A stretch of DNA of 35,192 nt from an uncultured Paracoccaceae bacterium (GTDB taxonomy: Bacteria > Pseudomonadota > Alphaproteobacteria > Rhizobiales > Rhizobiaceae): the NCBI GenBank assembly GCA_937873685.1, contig CALMYO010000141.1:1-35192 (forward strand). The letters run 5' to 3'. Of the stretch, positions 7,411-16,197 are shown one piece after another. A program made the position numbers and the translations under genes. Positions within the stretch are counted from its first letter, which is position 1. The number at the start of each line of letters is the position of its first letter. The notes under the pieces are model-generated. The model saw only the letters and a program-made list of their open reading frames with translations. It had not been told where the DNA came from and made no database searches.

Positions 7411-8619
7411 ATGATCACGCCGCAGAACCTCGAACACCATACCATCTTCAAGCACGCCGAGCATTGCGTGAACCAGATCGCCATGCGCTGCCTGAAGAAC
7501 GGCGACCTGCTGGCCGTGTTCAACGAGGAGCGCTTTCCCTACCACCATGACAGCGGCCAGACCCTGATCACCCGTTCGAGTGACGGGGGCAGGACGTGGA
7601 GTGCGCCGAAAGTCGTGATTCCGTGGACGGAGACGGAAGGCAACTGGGATTGCGGCATCTGCGAGATGGATGACGGGACGCTGATCGTCAACTTCACGAT
7701 CACCGGCTTCTTCAAGCGCGGTGTGAAGCCGGAAGGGGTATCGTGGTCGAACCATCCGCTGACCGAGGAATGGGGTGACTGGACCTGGGCCTACCATACT
7801 CAAGGCTGCCTCGGCACCTATGTCGTGCGCTCCACCGACGGTGGCGAGACCTGGACGCGGCCGATCCCCGTCAACATCCGCCCGCTGAAGCATGGCGGTT
7901 GCCGGCTGGGGTGCTGGCAGATGCCCGGCGGCGAACTGCTGCTCGGTCTTTACGGGCGCATTCACGGCTATGAAGAGAAAGGCGAATTCGAATCCACGCG
8001 CTCGGCGCTGATGCGCTCCGACGATGGCGGCTTCAACTGGGAGTACTATTCCACGCTCGCCTTCGACCCGGCCAGCATCATCGACTATGAGGAACCTGCG
8101 GTCCTGCGGCTGCGCGACGGCAGGCTGGTCTGCTTTCTGCGCACGCACAACCGTCCGAGCGAGGACGCCAAGAACATGGTGATCGTCGTTTCGGAGGATG
8201 ACGGTTTCACCTGGTCGCCGCCGAAATGGACCAACATCTGGGGCTATCCGGCCGAGGCGATAGCGCTGCATGACGGGCGCTATCTTTGTGTCTACGGCTA
8301 TCGCCGCCCGCCCTACGGCACGCGCGCCTGCATTTCGGATGACGGGATCACCTGGGACCGCAAGAACGAATTCGTCATCCGCGAAGGCGGCGTGCCGGGC
8401 CGCACTGAAACCGAACGGCCCGGTTCCAGCCGCATGGGGCCGGCAAGCGGCAAGTCGCGCGCCGGATCGGTCGACTGGCGCAATCCGGGCGTCTTCCAGC
8501 ATATCGGCTATCCGACCGTCGCCCAGTTGCCGGATGGTACGGTCGTGGCGGCCTATCATGAATGGAGCGAGGATTCGTTCCCGTTGCAATTCTGCCTGGC
8601 GACGCGGTTCACGGTGTGA
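7411..8619 (+). CDS. Cytoplasmic Asp-box beta-propeller protein, sialidase (BNR) superfamily
   Basis: This 402-residue protein carries at least five Asp-box repeats of the S-x-D-x-G-x-T-W type: residues 56-63, 141-148, 203-210 (Asn for Thr), 261-268 and a shortened one at 309-315. This predicts a six-bladed sialidase-like propeller. ATG at 7411 is preceded by GGAGAAGGA; an in-frame TTG at 7405 is less likely. No signal peptide or membrane segment is visible, so it should be cytoplasmic, unlike classical secreted sialidases. It follows the importer ATPase and is followed 1 bp later by a second protein of the same superfamily. A role as glycosidase or related enzyme on the imported substrate is inferred; true sialidase activity is not supported by a clear FRIP motif. 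Confidence 0.8.
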   Translation: MITPQNLEHHTIFKHAEHCVNQIAMRCLKNGDLLAVFNEERFPYHHDSGQTLITRSSDGGRTWSAPKVVIPWTETEGNWDCGICEMDDGTLIVNFTITGFFKRGVKPEGVSWSNHPLTEEWGDWTWAYHTQGCLGTYVVRSTDGGETWTRPIPVNIRPLKHGGCRLGCWQMPGGELLLGLYGRIHGYEEKGEFESTRSALMRSDDGGFNWEYYSTLAFDPASIIDYEEPAVLRLRDGRLVCFLRTHNRPSEDAKNMVIVVSEDDGFTWSPPKWTNIWGYPAEAIALHDGRYLCVYGYRRPPYGTRACISDDGITWDRKNEFVIREGGVPGRTETERPGSSRMGPASGKSRAGSVDWRNPGVFQHIGYPTVAQLPDGTVVAAYHEWSEDSFPLQFCLATRFTV

Positions 8620-8620
8620 G

Positions 8621-9757
8621 ATGGAACTGGTCGAGGCGCGCGACGTCCGGCATGTGATCGTCCATCGCGAAGAGCACGGCTACTGCGCCCACGCCCATGC
8701 CGCTGTTGCAGCCGACGGAACGTGGCTGGTCGTCTTCAACCACGCGCCGCGCCGCGCCTTCGTGCTGCATCCCCCCGAGGAGCCGCTGTTTCGCAACATG
8801 ATGATCCGGTCGGCCGACCAGGGAGCAACATGGAGCGCGCCCCAGGTCGTGCCGGACTACCGCTTCAGCGGAACGGAATGCGCGGGCCTTACGCCGCTCT
8901 CTAACGGAACCGTCCTGCTGTCGCAATGGCGGTTTGCCTGGTACCCTCTCGATCTTGCGCGTCGGATGCCGGACCAGACCGGATTGAGTTATCCCGATGA
9001 GTTCATGCGCGGATGGATGGCGTCGCCGGAGCACGAGGCAAGCGCCTTTCGCAATGTCGACCCGGCCGTTCTCGCGCCATGGGTGCGCGGACCCGGCGAA
9101 ACATGGGTGCATCGCTCGGATGATTTCGGCGCGAGTTTTTCGGAAACCATTCTCATCGACACCGCGCCCTTCAGCGGCGGATACGCCATGCGAAGCGGCG
9201 TCGAACTGCTCGATGGAACGGTGCTGCTCCTCATGAGCGATATCCCGCACTACCGGCAGATCTTTGCGATTCGATCCGCCGACTGCGGCCGGACATGGTC
9301 GGCGGCATCGCTGGTGGCGGCGCTCGACGGCCACGAGTTCGAGGAACCCGCATTGGTGCGAACCGCCTCCGGCAGGCTCGTTGCAGTGCTGCGAGAAAAC
9401 GTCTCGCGGCGCCTGCATCAGGTGAAGTCCGATGACGGCGGCGCAACCTGGTCCCGTCCGCACAAACTCGACATCAGCGGTTATCCCGCCCATCTCGCAT
9501 TGCTTGACGACGGCCGGCTCTTGATGACCTGCGGCTGGCGGCAGCCGGATTACGGGATCCGCGCGGTGTTCTCTTCCGACGACGGCGGGAGTTGGAACAT
9601 CGATCAAACGATTCGCATACGCGGCGGTCTGCCGAACCGGAATCTGGGCTATCCCGCAACAATCCGGGCTGACGACGGGACGTTCCATACTGTATACTAC
9701 GGAGAAGATGGCGCAGGGCTAACCTGCATCATGGCGACGTCTTGGAGGCTGCCTTGA
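8621..9757 (+). CDS. Second Asp-box beta-propeller protein, sialidase (BNR) superfamily
   Basis: The 378-residue protein has Asp-box-like repeats at residues 64-71 (SADQGATW) and later at SADCGRTW, KSDDGGATW and SSDDGGSW, with a degenerate one in HRSDDFGASF. It is a probable divergent paralogue of the gene just upstream. ATG at 8621 begins one base after that gene's stop, so the two are probably translationally coupled. No leader peptide is seen. The tandem may form a heteromeric enzyme or act in sequence on one glycan. The name sialidase should be read as a fold assignment only. It is the last gene before the GlxA-type regulator. Confidence 0.8.
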   Translation: MELVEARDVRHVIVHREEHGYCAHAHAAVAADGTWLVVFNHAPRRAFVLHPPEEPLFRNMMIRSADQGATWSAPQVVPDYRFSGTECAGLTPLSNGTVLLSQWRFAWYPLDLARRMPDQTGLSYPDEFMRGWMASPEHEASAFRNVDPAVLAPWVRGPGETWVHRSDDFGASFSETILIDTAPFSGGYAMRSGVELLDGTVLLLMSDIPHYRQIFAIRSADCGRTWSAASLVAALDGHEFEEPALVRTASGRLVAVLRENVSRRLHQVKSDDGGATWSRPHKLDISGYPAHLALLDDGRLLMTCGWRQPDYGIRAVFSSDDGGSWNIDQTIRIRGGLPNRNLGYPATIRADDGTFHTVYYGEDGAGLTCIMATSWRLP

Positions 9758-9842
9758 CCGTTGTCCGAATTTGCAAATCGCGTGTCGCGCCAAACCGCCT
9801 CTTTCGATGCCCATCGGTTGAACCGGAGACGGATCGGCGCTG

Positions 9843-10886
9843 ATGGGCATTTCCGGCACGATCCTCGACGGCCATGCGCGCAATTCCGCCGATCCGGTGC
9901 GTTTCGGCTTCCTGCTTGTGCCGGAGTTTCCCCTGTATGCGCTGGTGCCGGCGATGGAGGCGCTGCGGATCGCCAACCAGAACAGCGGAACGCGGATATT
10001 CGACTGGTCGCTGATTGCCGAGGCCGGGGATTCCGTGATGTCCGGCAGCGGCGTGTCGCTCAGCGTCGATGCTACGGTTTCCGAGATCGACTGGCTGCCG
10101 ATCGTTTTTGTGTTTGGCGGCAATCATCCAACCCAGCACCTGTCGAAAAAACTGCTGAACTGGCTTCGCCGCCTGGCGCGCCACGGCTGCGTGATGGGCG
10201 GTGTCGACACCGGCGCATTCGCGCTGGCTGAAGCCGGGCTGCTTCACGGTCGCCGCATCACCGTGCACTGGGAATCCGCCTCGACCTTCCGCGAACTTTA
10301 TCCTGATATCGAGGTCTCCGAACAACTTTACGAACTTGAAAAGGATCGCGTAACCTGTGCCGGCGGGCATGCGACGCTCGACCTCATGCTCGACGTGATC
10401 GGGCGCCTGCATGGCCAGGCGCTGGCGCAGGTGGTTGCCAACGCATTCGTCGCCCAGAGCAAGCGCGAAAGCAGCGAAGCGCAAAGGCTGCCCGCGCAGG
10501 CACCGCCGCCGAACTGCCGCTCGCCGCTGACGCAAATCCTCAACGAGATGGAAGAAAACATAAAGACACCCCTTTCGGCCCAGGCGCTGGCCGAGCGAGC
10601 GGGCGTTTCGGTACGCGCTCTCAATCGTCTCGTTCATGACCGGTTCGGCGACGCGCCGATGAGCTACTACCGGAAAATTCGCCTGCAGGCGGCGCGCAAC
10701 GCCCTGTTCTACAGCGACATTGCCATCCAGGATGTCGCCGATGCCTGCGGGTTCGGCTCACCCGAGGTGTTCTCGCGCAGCTTCAAGGCGCATTTCGGCA
10801 TCTCGCCGCGCGAATTCCGTCGCCGTGCGACAACCGACGAGTTGAAGCGTTACCGGCCAGAACTCCAGCAAAAGCTGTCGTTCTGA
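9843..10886 (+). CDS. GlxA/CdhR-type AraC-family transcriptional regulator
   Basis: This 347-residue protein has an N-terminal DJ-1/PfpI-like (GATase1) domain (about residues 18-190) and a C-terminal AraC helix-turn-helix pair (about 235-335). The latter includes LAERAGVSVRALNRLVHDRF and IQDVADACGFGSPEVFSRSF. At the nucleophile elbow (GGVDTGAFALAEAG) the enzyme Cys is a Thr, as expected for a sensor domain without catalysis. Relatives control carnitine, choline/betaine or arginine catabolism genes. No strong ribosome binding site decides the start; ATG 9843 fits the family length. It lies between the Asp-box genes and the lyase/NitT transporter operon and is a likely activator of one of them. 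Confidence 0.85.
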   Translation: MGISGTILDGHARNSADPVRFGFLLVPEFPLYALVPAMEALRIANQNSGTRIFDWSLIAEAGDSVMSGSGVSLSVDATVSEIDWLPIVFVFGGNHPTQHLSKKLLNWLRRLARHGCVMGGVDTGAFALAEAGLLHGRRITVHWESASTFRELYPDIEVSEQLYELEKDRVTCAGGHATLDLMLDVIGRLHGQALAQVVANAFVAQSKRESSEAQRLPAQAPPPNCRSPLTQILNEMEENIKTPLSAQALAERAGVSVRALNRLVHDRFGDAPMSYYRKIRLQAARNALFYSDIAIQDVADACGFGSPEVFSRSFKAHFGISPREFRRRATTDELKRYRPELQQKLSF

Positions 10887-11084
10887 AATCCGCCTGGAAT
10901 TGGGCCGTTGGCCGGATTCGTCAGGGGCGGCGCAAAAACGGTCAAGCGACAAATCATCAACACGGGAAAACTCTGCGGAACCGCTCTTCCGTTGTCCTGC
11001 CCGGCGCTCGGCGACGCGCACGACCGGGCGATGATGGCGCGAAGCGCAACGATGCAGGCGAATACCACCGTGGAGGCGACGAAC

Positions 11085-12044
11085 GTGTCGGCGGAAACTC
11101 TGAAGAAGGCATTGGAAGGCTGCTACGTGACGATCCCGACGCCGTTCCGGGATACGCCAGACATGGAGATCAACGAAACGGCGCTGCGCGCCTATGTCCG
11201 TTTCCTCGTCGATTCCGGCCTCAATGCCGAATACGCCACGTTCCTGGCCGGCGGCGCGGCGGGCGACTTTTCCACGATGACGTTTGAGGAACGCATACGC
11301 GTCGCGTCGATCGTGGTGGAGGAAGTGGGCGGCGCGGCGCCCGTGGCAATGGGCGCGCAAACGACCTCGACGCTGGAACTGGTGCGGCTCGCCAAGGCCG
11401 CAAAACGGCTTGGCGCTAGCTTCATACAGGTTTCCTGCCCGTTCTACTTCACCCATACCGAGGCCGATTTCGAGGCGTATGTACGCGCGGCGGCCGAGGC
11501 GGAGCCGGATCTCGGCATCATCGTCTACAACACCTTCTGGACCAGCCAGAACCTCTCTTTCGCCATGGTCGAGCGACTTGCCGGGATCCCGAACATCGTC
11601 GGGCTGAAATGGGCGACGCCGCGCACCGACGCGATGGAATTCGAAGACGTGACGTCCAGCTTCTCGGACCGGTTCACCATCATCGACAACAACCTGCTTT
11701 TCGCCATGAGCGCCATGCCGGCGCTCGGCGCCCGCGCCTTCGAGGTGCATCACTGCAACTTCTGGCCGGAATGGGGAATCAAGCTGGTCGATGAGGCGCG
11801 CGCCGGCAACTATCCGGAGATCGCACGCATGCTCGTTGAGGAGGCGAAGCCCTTCTACAAGCTTTGGGTCGAGATCGAGAAGAACTTCACCAGCGGCGAC
11901 GGCTATCTCGACAAGCTGTGCATGGAACTGGTCGGTCTGCCGTCGAGCCGCTGCCGCCCGCCAACCAGGGATGTCCGTGAAGAATACAGGGAGCGTACGC
12001 GCGCCATGCTGCGCACCATCGGCGCTCCGCGCGTTTGCGACTGA
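11085..12044 (+). CDS. DapA/NanA-family lyase (dihydrodipicolinate synthase-like)
   Basis: The 319-residue protein belongs to the class I aldolase/dehydratase family of DapA and N-acetylneuraminate lyase. These enzymes form a Schiff base with a 2-keto acid. The Schiff-base Lys175 lies in NIVGLKWATP and the catalytic Tyr148 in IIVYNTFW; LAGGAAGDFSTMT corresponds to the family's GTTGE loop. I chose GTG at 11085, because GGAGG lies 8 nt upstream and the length then fits the family. The open frame extends back to 10908 with non-homologous sequence. It heads an operon with a NitT/TauT-type importer and an enolase-family dehydratase. It may cleave or dehydrate a 2-keto-3-deoxy sugar acid. It is not a canonical NanA or DapA. 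Confidence 0.85.
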   Translation: MSAETLKKALEGCYVTIPTPFRDTPDMEINETALRAYVRFLVDSGLNAEYATFLAGGAAGDFSTMTFEERIRVASIVVEEVGGAAPVAMGAQTTSTLELVRLAKAAKRLGASFIQVSCPFYFTHTEADFEAYVRAAAEAEPDLGIIVYNTFWTSQNLSFAMVERLAGIPNIVGLKWATPRTDAMEFEDVTSSFSDRFTIIDNNLLFAMSAMPALGARAFEVHHCNFWPEWGIKLVDEARAGNYPEIARMLVEEAKPFYKLWVEIEKNFTSGDGYLDKLCMELVGLPSSRCRPPTRDVREEYRERTRAMLRTIGAPRVCD

Positions 12045-12114
12045 GCGAGGCGGCGAAGGCGCCATTACCAATCATGCAACCCGGCGCTAGCCGACCAACA
12101 GGAGGATAAGACTG

Positions 12115-13113
12115 ATGAACAGGATTGTTGCAGGACTGGCGGCCACCACGGCCGCCCTGATGGTCATGGCAACGGCGGCCAAGGCCGAGGACGACGTGCG
12201 GCTGCGCCTCAATTGGATGTACTACGGCTCGCACGCCGGTTTTGCCTTTGGCAAGGACAAGGGCTTCTACAAGGAAGCGGGCATCAACCTCGATATTCGC
12301 TCCGGTAACGGGTCGAGTTCGGCCCATCGTCTCGTCGCCAATGGCGACAGCACGTTTTCCTATGGATCATGCGGCGCAATGACCAAGCTCGTGTCGGACG
12401 GCGCGCCTTTAGTCTCGGTCATGGTGATCGACGCGATGGGCACTGAAGCAATCCTGGTGCGCCCCGATGCCGGGGTCAAGGAGATCGCCGACCTGAAGGG
12501 CAAGACCGTGCTCACCACGGCAAACGCCGGCGTCAACACCTTTTTCCCGATCGTGCTCGCCAATGCAGGCCTTGCGGAGGGCGACATCAAGATCGTCAAC
12601 GTGCCGGACGGAGCCTTGGTTTCCAGCTACCTTCAGGGGGCGGGCGAGGCGGTTGGCATGCTTGGCGGCCTCGACGACAAGCCGGCCGAGAGCAAGGGGA
12701 ACGGCGGGGAGGAGACGGGGGCGTTTCCGTACTCAAGCTATGGCGTCAACCAGGTGGGATACTGCGTCGCCACGACAAAGGATCTGGTCGAGAAGAACCC
12801 CGATCTGGTGAAGCGCTTCGTGCAGGCGACCGTCAAGTCCTACAAGGAGGCCGAAGCAAACCCGCAGGCTGCGGTCGACGCGATGGCCGACATCGTCGGT
12901 GGCACCATGAACGAGGACGCAGGGAAGGCGCAGGCGATGGAGGTGTTGAAGGTGACGCTCGGCATCCTCTATTCGGGCGCCAACAAGGACAAGGTGCTCG
13001 GCCTCAATGTCGAGTCCGACTGGGCCGACATGGTCGACCTGATGAAGAAGTACAACGACCTCGATCCGAACGCCGATCCGAAGAGCTTTTACACCAACGC
13101 CTTCGTACAATGA
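12115..13113 (+). CDS. NitT/TauT-type ABC transporter binding protein (NMT1/THI5-like)
   Basis: This 332-residue periplasmic binding protein has a Sec leader of 24 residues ending AAKA before EDDVRLRLNWMYYGSHAGF. That opening is typical of the NMT1/THI5-like group, which binds pyrimidine precursors, sulfonates, nitrate or aromatic acids. The AGGAGG near 12101 gives a strong start at the ATG. The stop overlaps the next gene's first possible ATG by 4 bp. Together with the following ATPase and permease it forms a complete importer. Its ligand is not predictable, but gene context (DapA-family lyase, enolase-family enzyme) favours an organic or sugar acid over thiamine precursors. Confidence 0.88.
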   Translation: MNRIVAGLAATTAALMVMATAAKAEDDVRLRLNWMYYGSHAGFAFGKDKGFYKEAGINLDIRSGNGSSSAHRLVANGDSTFSYGSCGAMTKLVSDGAPLVSVMVIDAMGTEAILVRPDAGVKEIADLKGKTVLTTANAGVNTFFPIVLANAGLAEGDIKIVNVPDGALVSSYLQGAGEAVGMLGGLDDKPAESKGNGGEETGAFPYSSYGVNQVGYCVATTKDLVEKNPDLVKRFVQATVKSYKEAEANPQAAVDAMADIVGGTMNEDAGKAQAMEVLKVTLGILYSGANKDKVLGLNVESDWADMVDLMKKYNDLDPNADPKSFYTNAFVQ

Positions 13114-13937
13114 TCCTCGACGCCGAAGCGGGACGGCCGCAAGTCGTCCCGCACCAAACGCGAGATGCCATGCCACAACTGATCCAGATAAGCGGCGTGA
13201 CGAAGGTCTTCGGTCGCGGCGCCTCGCGGGTTCACGCCTTCGGTCCCGTCGATCTCGATATCGAGGCCGGGCGGTTCGTCTCGCTGCTCGGTCCGTCCGG
13301 GTGCGGCAAATCGACCTTGATGCTGATGCTCGCGGGCCTGCTCGACATAACCGATGGCAGGATCGCGATCGCCGGCAAGCAGGTCGCCGGCCCGCAGACC
13401 GATATCGGCATCATGTTCCAGGACAACACGCTGGTGCCTTGGCGTACCGTTCGCGGCAATGTCGAACTCCAGCTTGAAATGCGCGGTATGGCGCCGCGCG
13501 ATCACGCCAAACGGGTGATGGACCTGCTGAAATCCGTCCATCTTGAGGATTTTGCGGAACGCTATCCGCACGAACTGTCCGGCGGCATGCAACAACGCGC
13601 CGCCTTCTGCCAGGCCATGGTGCACCGGCCTGACATCATGTTGCTTGACGAGCCGCTCGGAAAGCTCGACGCCATGACGCGCGAGCGAATACGCACCGAC
13701 CTGCAGAGCCTCTGGATGCAGGAGCGGCCAACCGTGCTCTTCGTCACCCATTCCATCGAGGAGGCGGTGCAATTGTCCACGCATGTGGCTGTAATCACCC
13801 CGCGCCCCGGGCGCATCGACCGGGTGATCGAGATCGACCTGCCGTTTCCGCGCGACCTTGACGTCAAGAATTCGCCCCGCTTCATGCAGCATGTGCGCGA
13901 GATACAGGAGATATTCCGTGGCTTCGGCGTCATCTGA
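13110..13937 (+). CDS. NitT/TauT-type ABC transporter ATP-binding protein (SsuB/TauB-like)
   Basis: The ATPase shows Walker A GPSGCGKST (residues 61-69 counted from 13110), Q-loop in MFQDNTLVPW, signature LSGGMQQR (156-163), Walker B MLLDE (D180/E181) and H-loop His214. The MFQDNTLVPW and LSGGMQQRAA forms are typical of the nitrate/sulfonate/taurine subfamily. ATG at 13110 overlaps the preceding stop (ATGA), which favours coupling and gives 275 residues. An ATG at 13170 (255 residues, MPQLIQISGVTKVF) is a real alternative because homology begins there. It energises the importer formed with 12115-13113 and 13918-14730. Confidence 0.9.
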   Translation: MILDAEAGRPQVVPHQTRDAMPQLIQISGVTKVFGRGASRVHAFGPVDLDIEAGRFVSLLGPSGCGKSTLMLMLAGLLDITDGRIAIAGKQVAGPQTDIGIMFQDNTLVPWRTVRGNVELQLEMRGMAPRDHAKRVMDLLKSVHLEDFAERYPHELSGGMQQRAAFCQAMVHRPDIMLLDEPLGKLDAMTRERIRTDLQSLWMQERPTVLFVTHSIEEAVQLSTHVAVITPRPGRIDRVIEIDLPFPRDLDVKNSPRFMQHVREIQEIFRGFGVI

Positions 13938-14730
13938 ACAAAGGCGCCTGTTGGATCAGGCTGCGGGCTTCGTCAGTCAGTCCTGGCTGTTTGTCGTGTT
14001 CTTCATCGGGTTCTTCGTGTTCTGGGAGTATGCGGTCGTCCTGTTCGACATACCGCGCTACATTCTCACGCCGCCGTCTTTGATTGTGAAGAACGGTTGG
14101 GCCGACCTGCCGCGCCTGCTGGAATATACATGGGTCACGGGCGTCGAGACGGTCCTCGGCTATGTCGTCGCTGTCGTCGTGGCGCTGCCGCTCGGGCTGG
14201 CGATCGCCTTCTCGTCGTTCCTGCGCAAGACGATCTATCCGTTCTTCGTCTGCCTGGAAATGACGCCCAAGATCGCCTTTGCGCCGCTGTTCATCTCCTG
14301 GCTCGGCTTCGGGCTGCTGCCGAAGGTGATCATCGTCTTTCTCGTCTGCTTCTTCCCGATCGTGCTGAACGCCATCCTTGCCTTCAACTCACTCAGTGAG
14401 GAACTGACACGATTCAGCCGGTCCACAGGAGCAGGCGTGTGGCGGACCTTCATCAAGATCCGGCTGCCGGCCGCCATGCCGCAATGCTTCGTCGGGTTCA
14501 AGTACGCCGCGATCAACGCCACGGTCGGCGCCGCGATCGCCGAATTCATCGGCTCCGACCAGGGACTGGGATTCTACATCCAGATCGTCACCGGCAACAT
14601 GCGTCCCGACCTCGCCTTTGCCGGCATCTTTTTCCTGACGCTGCTCGGTCTTGCCCTTTTCGGCGTGGTAACGCTCGCCGAGCGGTTGCTCATCCCCTGG
14701 CACATCTCGGTGCGCCGCACGTCCCACTGA
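13918..14730 (+). CDS. NitT/TauT-type ABC transporter permease
   Basis: The 270-residue inner-membrane permease of the BPD_transp_1 family has about six hydrophobic segments, starting with SWLFVVFFIGFFVFWEYAVV. An EAA-like coupling loop reads LTRFSRSTGAGVWRTFIKI. I chose GTG at 13918, 7 nt after AGGAG (13906-13910), so the gene begins inside the last codons of the ATPase gene (20-bp overlap). The open frame upstream gives no membrane-protein sequence. It is the third component of the first NitT/TauT-type importer. Confidence 0.88.
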   Translation: MASASSEQRRLLDQAAGFVSQSWLFVVFFIGFFVFWEYAVVLFDIPRYILTPPSLIVKNGWADLPRLLEYTWVTGVETVLGYVVAVVVALPLGLAIAFSSFLRKTIYPFFVCLEMTPKIAFAPLFISWLGFGLLPKVIIVFLVCFFPIVLNAILAFNSLSEELTRFSRSTGAGVWRTFIKIRLPAAMPQCFVGFKYAAINATVGAAIAEFIGSDQGLGFYIQIVTGNMRPDLAFAGIFFLTLLGLALFGVVTLAERLLIPWHISVRRTSH

Positions 14731-14743
14731 CAACGAGGACCCC

Positions 14744-15949
14744 ATGCCCGCCATCTCCGCCATCCGCTGCCTGCTGCTGTCGTCGCCCTATGCCGACGCC
14801 GACGATCCGGAGATCAGGGAATGTTTTCCGAACGGGCCGAAGCGCACGATCGGAATGGTGGAGGTCACGCTGGACAACGGCGTGACAGGCCTCGGCGAGG
14901 GATATCTCGCCGTCTTTGCCCCGAAGGTGTTCCAGGCGATTGTCGAACTCTGCACGCCGCAGGTGATGGGCAAGGACGGGTTCGACATTGCCGGGAGGGT
15001 GCGCGACCTGCGTTCCCTTTGCGATTACTGGTCGTTGCAAGGGGCGGCGCGCCATGTAATCGCCGCCTTCGAGATCGCCTTGCAGGACGCCAAGGGCAAG
15101 TCGCTCGGCGTTCCAGTGCACGCCCTGCTCGCCGAAGGACCGAAAGCCGATGCGATCCGCATCTACGGCTCGGGCGGGTGCTGCGACCGCAAGGAGCAGT
15201 TCCTGCGCGAATTCGACCTGCTGCATAGCCTCGGCATCACGGTTTACAAGATGCGCTCCGTCAAGCGCGACATCCTGCGCACGGCATGGGTGTTGGAGGA
15301 GGCCGGGAAGCGCGGCATCGAGGTCGGGGTCGACATGTGCCAGAACCTCGCCGATCCGCCTCAAGCCGTGGACGATGTCGTCACCTTCGTGCAGGCGGTG
15401 CATGCCATAACCGACCGGCGCATGATCTTCGTGGAGGAAGCGCTCGGCCCGGATTGCCCGGACGAGTTCCGCGCGCTTCGCGGCCGCATCGATGTGCCCG
15501 TGTGCGGCGGCGAGATCATCACCACGCCGAAGGAAATGATCGAGCGCATCAACGCGCAAGTCTACGATTTCGTGCAGCCGGATGCTTCCGTGATGGGCGG
15601 CATTTCTGCGGTCATGGACGTGTTTGCGGCCGCCAAGGCGGAGGGAACCGACGTCGTCGTGCATGCCTGGGGCGGGGCGGCGGCGATCATGGCGAGCTAC
15701 CACGCCGCTTTTGCGGCCGGCGGCACGCTGGTGGAATTCCCGATGCTCGACTTTCCGCTAGGGAAAGAGATGCTGGGCGACAACGCCCGCATCGTCGATG
15801 GCATGCTGCTGCGACCCGACGCGCCCGGCCTCGGTCTCACCCTGACGCCGCAGATGGAAGCCCGCTACCCGTTTGACGAAACGGCGGTCTATTCCTGCGC
15901 GCTGCTCGACTACGGCCCGCCGCCTGACAGCTATTGGGCTCGCGATTGA
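14744..15949 (+). CDS. Enolase-superfamily enzyme, mandelate racemase subgroup (probable sugar-acid dehydratase)
   Basis: This 401-residue protein has an N-terminal capping domain and a C-terminal barrel of the enolase superfamily. Candidate metal ligands are Asp197 (VGVDMCQ), Glu231 or Glu232 (FVEEALG) and Glu257 (CGGEI). Asp280 (VQPDAS) and His307 (VVHAWGG) lie 27 residues apart, matching the Asp-His dyad spacing of mandelate racemase. Lys169 in VYKMR is the likely second base (K-x-R in place of K-x-K). Such enzymes dehydrate or epimerise sugar acids after abstracting the alpha proton. Operon position after the importer and with the DapA-family lyase supports acid-sugar dehydration followed by 2-keto-acid cleavage. 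The substrate is unknown. Confidence 0.88.
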   Translation: MPAISAIRCLLLSSPYADADDPEIRECFPNGPKRTIGMVEVTLDNGVTGLGEGYLAVFAPKVFQAIVELCTPQVMGKDGFDIAGRVRDLRSLCDYWSLQGAARHVIAAFEIALQDAKGKSLGVPVHALLAEGPKADAIRIYGSGGCCDRKEQFLREFDLLHSLGITVYKMRSVKRDILRTAWVLEEAGKRGIEVGVDMCQNLADPPQAVDDVVTFVQAVHAITDRRMIFVEEALGPDCPDEFRALRGRIDVPVCGGEIITTPKEMIERINAQVYDFVQPDASVMGGISAVMDVFAAAKAEGTDVVVHAWGGAAAIMASYHAAFAAGGTLVEFPMLDFPLGKEMLGDNARIVDGMLLRPDAPGLGLTLTPQMEARYPFDETAVYSCALLDYGPPPDSYWARD

Positions 15950-15975
15950 GAGCGCCGACTGTGGCGGCTGATTGC

Positions 15976-16152
15976 GTGTGGCTGCGGGAAGTCGTTGAAC
16001 AGGGCGCGCGGGAGTGCGCGGTGGAGCTGCCGCACAGCGAGGACCGGGTCCATGTGTGGACCGGCTGCATCCTTTCCGGCGGCTCCACCGTTGCCGCCGA
16101 AGCCGCCTGCGGCCGGCCCCCGGTTTTCGTCCGGCGCAACGCCTGGCCGGCT
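15976..16152 (+). pseudogene. C-terminal fragment resembling a GH31 alpha-glycosidase
   Basis: Just after the enolase-family stop, one plus-strand frame reads REVVEQGARECAVELP, then RVHVWTGCILSGG and CGRPPVFVRRNAW. This series matches the beta-sandwich tail after the barrel in GH31 alpha-glucosidases/sulfoquinovosidases (typical patterns are ...VYLP..., ...WVHLWSG...GG..., ...PPVFYRA.S.W). No upstream catalytic barrel is present. The frame is joined only artificially to the enolase end, and it loses similarity after about 16152. I read it as the remnant of a gene removed by deletion. The similarity is judged by eye, and a chance frame in this 248-bp convergent gap cannot be excluded. Confidence 0.5.
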
Positions 16153-16197
16153 TCAATGCAGGTTTCCAGCCGGAAAACGCAAGCTCAATCGCACCCG

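Noticed and set aside
6979-8589. Minus-strand open frame of 536 codons
   Set aside because: Shadow of the MalK-like and first Asp-box genes; no domain motifs and no ribosome binding site.
9769-9778. ATTTGCAAAT palindrome upstream of the GlxA-type regulator
   Set aside because: A perfect 10-bp dyad in a promoter gap, but too short to separate from chance and without nearby promoter elements.
10908-11084. N-terminal extension of the DapA-family gene
   Set aside because: The frame is open but the sequence has no family similarity, and the GTG at 11085 has an ideal GGAGG 8 nt upstream.
7411-12044. A classical sialic acid pathway (sialidases plus NanA)
   Set aside because: The Asp-box proteins lack leaders and a clear FRIP motif, and the DapA-family protein is not NanA-like in its key loop. 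No NanK or NanE is present either.
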